Shown here piece by piece: positions 27,219 through 33,413 of a stretch of 33,413 nucleotides of DNA. The stretch comes from an uncultured Dorea sp. Its GTDB lineage: Bacteria; Bacillota; Clostridia; Lachnospirales; Lachnospiraceae. Where the stretch lies: assembly GCA_947388185.1 (NCBI GenBank), contig CANDQP010000027.1, forward strand, positions 1-33,413. Reading direction: 5' to 3'. Numbering within the stretch: the first letter of the stretch is position 1; each line of letters starts with the position of its first letter. Both the position numbers and the translations under genes were made by a program. The notes below the pieces were generated by a model, which saw nothing but the letters and a program-made list of their open reading frames with translations, did no database searches and was not told the DNA's origin.

Positions 27219-28674
27219 GCATTTCCTCTAATACTTCCTTCACAAGGATACGATCGTCCATATCGTACTTCACACCCTTGATCTCCTGATACGTCTCATG
27301 CCCCTTCCCTGCCAGAATGATCACATCCCCCGGCCTGCCATGCTCGATGGAATAACGGATCGCTTCTTTCCTGTCACAGACCGCAATATATTCGCCGTCC
27401 GTCTTCTTGATTCCCGTGATAATATCATCAATAATATCCTGAGGCTCCTCAAAACGCGGATTATCTGAAGTAATGATCGTAAAATCAGACATACGCCCCG
27501 ACACTTCTCCCATCTCATACCGCCTGGTCTTCGAACGGTTGCCGCCGCACCCGAATATGGTCACGATCCGCTCCGGCTTATAATCCCTGAGCGTATGAAG
27601 GAGACTCTCAAGGCTCATGGCATTGTGCGCATAGTCGATCATCATGGTAAACTCATCCGATACCTTCACCATCTCAATCCGCCCCCGCACCTTCGCCACC
27701 TTAAGGGCCTTCTGAATGTTTTCCACAGGAACATCAAAATGCCTGCACACGGCAATCGCCGTCAGAGAATTATATACACTGAAATCTCCAGGTATATCAA
27801 TCTCTACATCAAAATCCATCAGCCCGTTCACGTGATACCTGACTCCCAGATACCCCGGCCTCGTTATATGCTCGATACCCACCGCGCGGAGATCCGCCTT
27901 CTCTGTAAATCCAAAAGTCTCAACCTTGCAGGTCGCACCCTTAAATACATCCTCATACCAGGGATCATCCACATTAGCAATCCCAAGGCGGCACTGGGTA
28001 AACAAAATCCCCTTGCACCGCTTGTAATCCTCGAAATCCTTATGCTCGTTCGGCCCGATATGGTCTTCCCCAAGGTTGGTGAAGATCCCAATCTCAAACA
28101 TGATCCCTGCCGTGCGGTGAAGCATCAGACCTTGCGAAGACACCTCCATTACCACACTGTCGCACCCTGCCTCGACCATTTCCGCAAAATACTTGTGAAT
28201 GGTATAAGATTCCGGCGTCGTATTGTTCGCCGGGATGGACTTTCCGCCGATCAAAGCCTCGATGGTGCCGATCAGCCCCACCTTATGTCCGACTCCCTCC
28301 TGGATAGACTTCACCATATAAGTGGTAGTGGTCTTCCCCTTCGTCCCTGTGATCCCGATGACCTTAAGCTTCTCGGCAGGATATCCAAAATAAGCTGCCG
28401 ACATCAGCGCCAGCGCATACCGGGTATCCTCGACACGGATCACCGTCACATTCTCCGGGACATCTACATCCTTCTCCACTACAAGGGCCGCCGCCCCCTT
28501 CTCTGCCACGTCCCCAGCATAAGCATGCCCGTCGGAAACCGCGCCGCTGATGCAGACAAACACGCTTCCTTCCGTTACCTTCCGCGAATCATTGATAAGC
28601 TCGGTAACATCGATCCCGTCGCTTCCCTGGCTGACTTCATATTTCAAACGTTCTAATAACTGAGTTAATCTCAT
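27208..28674 (-). CDS. murE: UDP-N-acetylmuramyl-tripeptide synthetase (MurE family)
   Basis: GITGTKGKTTTTYMVKSI, NNTTPESYTIHKYFAEMVEAGCDSVVMEVSSQGLMLHR, MIDYAHNAMSLESLL, TSDNPRFEEPQDIIDDI. Confidence 0.94.
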   Translation of the reverse strand: MRLTQLLERLKYEVSQGSDGIDVTELINDSRKVTEGSVFVCISGAVSDGHAYAGDVAEKGAAALVVEKDVDVPENVTVIRVEDTRYALALMSAAYFGYPAEKLKVIGITGTKGKTTTTYMVKSIQEGVGHKVGLIGTIEALIGGKSIPANNTTPESYTIHKYFAEMVEAGCDSVVMEVSSQGLMLHRTAGIMFEIGIFTNLGEDHIGPNEHKDFEDYKRCKGILFTQCRLGIANVDDPWYEDVFKGATCKVETFGFTEKADLRAVGIEHITRPGYLGVRYHVNGLMDFDVEIDIPGDFSVYNSLTAIAVCRHFDVPVENIQKALKVAKVRGRIEMVKVSDEFTMMIDYAHNAMSLESLLHTLRDYKPERIVTIFGCGGNRSKTRRYEMGEVSGRMSDFTIITSDNPRFEEPQDIIDDIITGIKKTDGEYIAVCDRKEAIRYSIEHGRPGDVIILAGKGHETYQEIKGVKYDMDDRILVKEVLEEMHVR

Positions 28675-28833
28675 GACTATACCGCCTCCTGGTTTCTACA
28701 CCTAACTTTCAACATAGAATTTTACCATACTTCAAACTATTTTTCTACATTAGATGTATTTATTAATGCATCCCTTCTGATTTTATGTTAAGATGTCTTT
28801 ATTAATTAAGAAGAAAATCCAGAAAAGAGGTAC

Positions 28834-30072
28834 ATGATTATGAAAGCATACGAACGATTATTGAAATACGCGGTGGTCCGCACGCCCAGCGACGAGGACA
28901 GCACGACGGTTCCGTCCTCCGAATGTCAGTTTGACCTTGCCCGCCTGCTCGAAGAAGAGATGAAGGAGTTGGGGCTTACCGACGTCCGGCTCACCGACCA
29001 GTGCTATCTGTACGGCAAGCTGCCTGCAACCGCAGGGCTTGAAGACAAGCCCGCCATTGGGTTTATCGCCCACATGGATACCGTATCAGATTTCTGCGAC
29101 CATGAGATCCGTCCCATGATCACAGAGAATTATGACGGGGAGGACTTAGCCCTTGGGAACAGCGGACTGATCTTAAGCCCTGTCAATTTCCCTCACTTAA
29201 GAGACTTAAAGGGGCGTACCCTCATCACCACCGACGGCACCACAGTCCTTGGTGCAGATGACAAGGCAGGTATCGCCGAGATCCTTACCCTAGTGGAACG
29301 GATTCAGCAGGAACAGATCCCGCACGGTCCGCTCTGTATCGCATTCACCCCGGACGAAGAAGTCGGAAGCGGGGCTTCACATTTTGACGTGGAAACATTC
29401 GGCGCAGATTATGCCTACACCATCGACGGCGACACGGAAGGCGAGATCCAGTACGAGAGCTTCAATGCCTGCAAGGCACAGTTTGATGTCAAGGGCTTCA
29501 ACGTTCACCCGGGTTCTTCCAAGGATACCATGATCAACGCAAGCCTGGTCGCCATGGAGATCAATTCCCTCCTGCCGGGTATGGAGACGCCGCGGGGCAC
29601 CGAAGACTATGAGGGCTTCTATCACCTCACAAGTATGTCGGGAGAATGCGCAGAAGCACATCTGAATTATATTGTCAGAGATCATAATAAGGAGTTCTTC
29701 AAGGCAAGAAAACGCACTCTTCGGCTGATTGAGAAGAATCTGAACGAGAAATGGGGCGCAGGAACGGTAACCCTTACGATTACGGAGCAGTATAAGAATA
29801 TGGCTGAGATTATCACAGACTGCATGCATCTGGTAGACAACGCCAAGACCGCCAGTGAGAATGCCGGTGTTGCTCCGCTCATCCTCCCGATCCGCGGCGG
29901 TACGGACGGCAGCCAGTTAAGCTTCATGGGACTGCCGTGTCCGAATCTTGGAGCTGCCGGACACGCCTACCACGGACCTTATGAGCATATCACAGCAGAA
30001 GGAATGGACAAGGTTGTGGATATCATCGCGGAGCTGGTGAAGCTGTACACAATCGATACTATTATCAGATAA
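28834..30072 (+). CDS. pepT: Peptidase T (tripeptide aminopeptidase)
   Basis: GFIAHMDTVSDFC, TDGTTVLGADDKAGIAEI, FTPDEEVGSGASHFDVETFGADYAYTIDG, IRGGTDGSQLSFMGLPCPNLGAAGHAYHGPYEHI. Confidence 0.95.
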   Translation: MIMKAYERLLKYAVVRTPSDEDSTTVPSSECQFDLARLLEEEMKELGLTDVRLTDQCYLYGKLPATAGLEDKPAIGFIAHMDTVSDFCDHEIRPMITENYDGEDLALGNSGLILSPVNFPHLRDLKGRTLITTDGTTVLGADDKAGIAEILTLVERIQQEQIPHGPLCIAFTPDEEVGSGASHFDVETFGADYAYTIDGDTEGEIQYESFNACKAQFDVKGFNVHPGSSKDTMINASLVAMEINSLLPGMETPRGTEDYEGFYHLTSMSGECAEAHLNYIVRDHNKEFFKARKRTLRLIEKNLNEKWGAGTVTLTITEQYKNMAEIITDCMHLVDNAKTASENAGVAPLILPIRGGTDGSQLSFMGLPCPNLGAAGHAYHGPYEHITAEGMDKVVDIIAELVKLYTIDTIIR

Positions 30073-30087
30073 GAAGCACGTCCGCAG

Positions 30088-30123
30088 GAGCCAGGTGTGC
30101 ATGCAGGCATGTCCGCCTGGCTC
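30088..30123. terminator. Hairpin between convergent pepT and trxA, possible bidirectional terminator
   Basis: GAGCCAGG...CCTGGCTC 8-bp stem with internal GCATGC; no strong T-tract, so tentative. Confidence 0.4.
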
Positions 30124-30135
30124 GTTGTCCGCTCT

Positions 30136-30444
30136 CTATCTCAGCATATCCAGGATCTCAGCCTTCGGCTTCGCACCCACTTCCCGCTTCACAGCTTCCC
30201 CGTTCTTGAACACCATCAGGGTCGGAATAGACATTACCCTATAATCCCTGGCAAGCTCCGGGTTCGCATCCACGTCCACCTTACAGATCTTCGCGTCCGT
30301 GACCTCTCCCGCGATCTCCTCGACCACTGGGCCTACCATCTGACATGGTCCGCACCAGGTTGCCCAGAAATCAACTAATACCGGTACATTAGATTCCAAT
30401 ACCTCTTCTTTAAAATTATCCTTGGTTAAATGTATTACTGCCAT
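30136..30444 (-). CDS. trxA: Thioredoxin
   Basis: MAVIHLTKDNFKEEVLESNVPVLVDFWATWCGPCQMVGPVVEEIA...; WCGPC motif. Start at ATG 30444; the ORF extends upstream without support. Confidence 0.95.
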   Translation of the reverse strand: MAVIHLTKDNFKEEVLESNVPVLVDFWATWCGPCQMVGPVVEEIAGEVTDAKICKVDVDANPELARDYRVMSIPTLMVFKNGEAVKREVGAKPKAEILDMLR

Positions 30445-30543
30445 CTTTTTCTCCTTTTCTTCTATAATGATATTTGTATTATACCCTATTTCCCTTCCAT
30501 TTTTATACTTATTTACGAAAATTTTAAAAAGTCGTATAATCTT

Positions 30544-30572
30544 TGTAACGAATTCGCAGGTCATGCGTCTAA
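30544..30572 (+). promoter_or_regulatory. Candidate ECF-sigma autoregulatory promoter (TGTAAC-N16-CGTCTAA)
   Basis: TGTAAC 30544-30549, 16 nt spacer, CGTCTAA 30566-30572, followed by GGAGGTG SD and the sigma ATG at 30603. Confidence 0.55.
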
Positions 30573-30602
30573 TGTGCAAGATAAAGGCAAGGAGGTGACG
30601 GA

Positions 30603-31082
30603 ATGAAGCTTGATTTCGAAGAGATCTACCAGCGTTTTTTCAAAGATGTGTATCTATTCGTTCTCGCGATGAGCAAAGACCCGAACATTGCGGAAGAGAT
30701 TACGCAGGAGACATTTTTCAAGGCCTTGAAGGAAATCAAGCATTTCCGCGGAAACTGTTCCGTCAAATCCTGGCTCTGCCAGATTGCCAAGAATCTCTAC
30801 ATCTCCTACACCCGCAAGAAGAAATCGGTGCACTCCGACCTATTGGAAGAAATGCCCGGTGAATCTGATGTGGAATCTATCTGCATCCAAAAGGACGAGG
30901 CATTGTCCATCTACAAGCTGCTGCACTGCCTGGACGATCCTTACAAAGAAGTATTTACCCTGCGGGTACTGGGAGACTTAAGCTTCAAAGAGATCGCCGA
31001 GATCTTCGATAAACAGGAGAACTGGGCGAGAGTCACATATCACAGAGCCCGCCTTAAGATACGGGAACTGATACAAACCTGA
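30603..31082 (+). CDS. ECF-type RNA polymerase sigma factor
   Basis: Region 2 (DPNIAEEITQETFFKALKEIKHFRGNCSVKSWLCQIAKNLYISYTRKKK) and region 4 (LHCLDDPYKEVFTLRVLGDLSFKEIAEIFDKQENWARVTYHRARLKIRE). Confidence 0.93.
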   Translation: MKLDFEEIYQRFFKDVYLFVLAMSKDPNIAEEITQETFFKALKEIKHFRGNCSVKSWLCQIAKNLYISYTRKKKSVHSDLLEEMPGESDVESICIQKDEALSIYKLLHCLDDPYKEVFTLRVLGDLSFKEIAEIFDKQENWARVTYHRARLKIRELIQT

Positions 31083-31096
31083 AAGGAGACGTTGAT

Positions 31097-31921
31097 ATGA
31101 GTAAAATATCCTGTGATGTTATCAAAGACCTGCTGCCCCTGTATAAAGACCGCGTGTGCAGCGAAAAGAGTATGGATCTGGTGGAGGAACATCTGCCGGA
31201 ATGCGAAGATTGCCGCAAATATCTGGAAGCAATGGATGAAAAACTGCCGCCAATTAAGGATGAATTGCCCCGTGACGCCAGAGATTTCAAGAAGATTGCC
31301 AACCGGCTGACTCTGGCGAGGATCATTCCTCTCTGTTCCTTCGCCCTGATCATCGCCATAATCATAATGTCCGTAATCACCAATACTCTGTATTGGAAAA
31401 TACCTGGACTTGACAGCCGCGTCAAGGCAGAAGACGTCCGTGTCATAGAGCTGTATCTATTGGAGAACGGGAATCTCTACTTTACCCTGGAAAGCGATGT
31501 TCCGTTTAAGATTCCCGCCTATACGCCTGACGCACTGCCTTCCTCACCATCCCACGGAAAAGGTGAGGATAAGGTAGCCTTTGAGAAATGCTCTGCTTTT
31601 GCAAAAAATATTCTGGAGACGCCCAGCTTTACCCAATGTTCCTTTGCCGTGCCTCTCAAAGAACATGTGTATATGGAAGATCCGTCATTACCCGACGCAG
31701 AGTTCGTGATCCGCGAAACTCTCTCTATCTGTTATGAAGGGAAAGGAGACGGGAAGCTTGCCATATGGCAAGACGGACAGAAGATTGAAGCTGCGCCTAA
31801 GAAGGTCGAGGAACGGGTGGTGCATGAGAAAGATCGGCTTGAGAACGGTGGCTGCGGGTATTCTGATGGATATGAAGTGCTGCCGGAGTATGAGGGGGGG
31901 ATATTGACTCTTTATTATTAG
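31097..31921 (+). CDS. Zinc-finger (zf-HC2-like) membrane anti-sigma factor
   Basis: N-terminal CDVIKDLLPLYKDRVCSEKSMDLVEEHLPECEDCRKYL (HxxxCxxC), one TM segment (IIPLCSFALIIAIIIMSVI), extracytoplasmic C-terminus; 14 nt after the sigma stop. Confidence 0.85.
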   Translation: MSKISCDVIKDLLPLYKDRVCSEKSMDLVEEHLPECEDCRKYLEAMDEKLPPIKDELPRDARDFKKIANRLTLARIIPLCSFALIIAIIIMSVITNTLYWKIPGLDSRVKAEDVRVIELYLLENGNLYFTLESDVPFKIPAYTPDALPSSPSHGKGEDKVAFEKCSAFAKNILETPSFTQCSFAVPLKEHVYMEDPSLPDAEFVIRETLSICYEGKGDGKLAIWQDGQKIEAAPKKVEERVVHEKDRLENGGCGYSDGYEVLPEYEGGILTLYY

Positions 31922-32043
31922 GAGTAGAAGGATGTTGCGAAGGGGGGACCGGATGGTCGCCCCTCGGCAAATTATTCTGAATGAAGTCCTTAATTTTATT
32001 ATAGGGTTTGTCAAGTAAAATGTGTAAGTTTATATTTTTCCTT

Positions 32044-32068
32044 ACCGGCAGTTTTCAGAGCTGCCGGT
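32044..32068 (-). terminator. Hairpin downstream of the transposase
   Basis: ACCGGCAG-CTCTGAAAA-CTGCCGGT 8-bp perfect stem just after the transposase stop. Confidence 0.5.
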
Positions 32069-32082
32069 TTTGTATGCCAGAA

Positions 32083-33353
32083 TCAATACTGTTCATACTT
32101 AAGAATGCGTGCCTGCATCTTGTCATCCATAGCCAGCTGGTTGCGAACCAATGCCCAGTTGGCTACAGGGCGGTCATTCCATTTTTTATACAGTTCCACA
32201 ATCCGCAGGTAGAATGCCTTGCATACAGCAGCCTCATTGGGGAATGCCCCTTTTTTTGTGACTTTACGAAGGCTTGAATTGACGGACTCTATGGCATTTG
32301 TCGTATACATAACCTTCCTGACGGCACTGCCATAATTATATAGCTGGGCTACATGCTGCCAGTTACGCACCCATACGTCCACGGCTCCTGGGTATTTTGC
32401 CCATGCCTGCTTAAAACGCTCAAATTCCGCTTCCGCCGCTTTCAGGCTGGGCGCACCATATACCTTCTTTAGCTGCGCTGTATACGCCTTGTAATCCTTT
32501 GACGGTATGTATTTGATGGAATTGCGGATCAGGTGCACGATGCAGCGCTGCACCACAACATCCTGGAAGATGCTCCTTGCACCTTCTTCCAGGCCTGACA
32601 CCCCATCCATACTGATAAACAGCACATCCTCCACGCCCCTGGCCCGGATCTCGTCAAAGATCTGCATCCAATAGTGCTTCCCTTCCGATTCCCCGATCCA
32701 CAGCCCAAGCACGTCCTTTACGCCGTCTGCGTCATATCCAAGGACAACATAAACTGCGCAGTTTTTTGTTTCCATTTCCTTGCGGATGGTAATGTAAATA
32801 CAATCAACAAAGAGGAACGTGTAGAACTTTTTCAGTGGGCGGTTCTGCCATTCTTCCGCTGTTGCGATTACCCTGTCCGTAATTGTTGAAATTGTCTCGT
32901 GGGAAATATCAAACCCATAGATACTTCAACCGTATCGGCAATATCGCGCTGGCTCATTCCCCTTGCATACATGGACAGCACCTTGTCCTCGATCCCGCTT
33001 ACATCTTTTGTCCGTTTGGGGATTGCCTTTGGTTTGAAGCTGCCCTCCCTGTCCCTGGGGACGGAAACGTCCATCTTCCCATATGCAGTATTGACAGACT
33101 TATGGGAATAACCATTACGCCTGTTCGTGGTATTCTTTTCCCCGCGCTCGTTGCTGCCATATCCCAGATGGGAGTCCATCTCCCCCTGGAGCATGGACTC
33201 AAACATGGGGCCGAAGATGTCTTTGATGGCATCCTGCATCTCTTCCCTTGTCTGTGGCTGGTATTCCTCCATGATTGCCTGTGCGATTGCGGCCCCTCTT
33301 GTGTTCTGTTTGTTCCTTCGTGCCATTAGTGCTGTACCCATCCTTTTCTTCAT
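32083..33353 (-). pseudogene. IS256-family transposase, frameshifted
   Basis: N-terminal ORF 32868-33353 (MARRNKQNTRGAAIAQAIMEEYQ...MSQRDIADTVE) ends out of frame; reading continues in another frame as IYGFDISHETISTITDRVIATAEEWQNRPLKKFYTFLFVDCIYITIRKEMETKNCA into ORF 32083-32775. Shift near 32921-32927. Confidence 0.9.
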
Positions 33354-33413
33354 CCTTTCTTTGAGTGTAGCACACTTTATACAGAAAAATAAAGTGCGCA
33401 GTTAGATTTGTTG

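Larger units (their letters stand above)
32010..33413 (-). mobile_element. IS256-family insertion sequence, right end truncated by the window
   Basis: IS256/MULE-type transposase ORFs; the two outer ends are loosely similar in inverted orientation (left GTAAAATGTGTAAGTTTATATTTTTC; right, reverse complemented, CTAACTGCGCACTTTATTTTTC). Exact ends not determined. Confidence 0.8.

Noticed and set aside
27595-28656. 353 aa plus-strand ORF
   Set aside because: Antisense to murE; composition artefact.
30445-30579. N-terminal extension of the thioredoxin ORF
   Set aside because: Thioredoxin fold starts at MAVIHLTKDNF; the upstream part overlaps the ECF promoter region and lacks an SD.

Overview
The window looks like a Lachnospiraceae/Clostridia-type Firmicute chromosome (inferred from gene content and order; no database was used). 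Blocks, left to right: (i) a minus-strand ECF sigma/anti-sigma pair, a FlxA-like gene and an XRE regulator; (ii) a DinJ/RelB-YafQ type toxin-antitoxin pair; (iii) a yybP-ykoY (Mn2+) riboswitch with its own promoter and a competing terminator, upstream of a YccF-family membrane protein and a small Zn-ribbon protein; (iv) a minus-strand sialic-acid catabolic cluster nanE-nanA-SSS transporter-yhcH/nanQ-ROK kinase-rpiR-nagA, possibly ending in a DUF5714-like gene; (v) housekeeping genes lgt, ychF, thiN, rpe, rsgA, PASTA kinase, PP2C phosphatase, rlmN, rsmB, Zn-metallopeptidase, fmt, def, priA, murE; (vi) pepT, trxA, a second ECF sigma/zf-HC2 anti-sigma pair, and a frameshifted IS256-family element cut by the window edge. 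The most unusual signals are the riboswitch-YccF arrangement, a nearly identical 160-bp-period hairpin-rich repeat next to fmt, a second hairpin repeat pair that supplies the RpiR C-terminus, and matching ECF-type promoter motifs (TGTAAC-N16-CGTY) upstream of both sigma genes. No clearly new multi-gene defence-like system was found.
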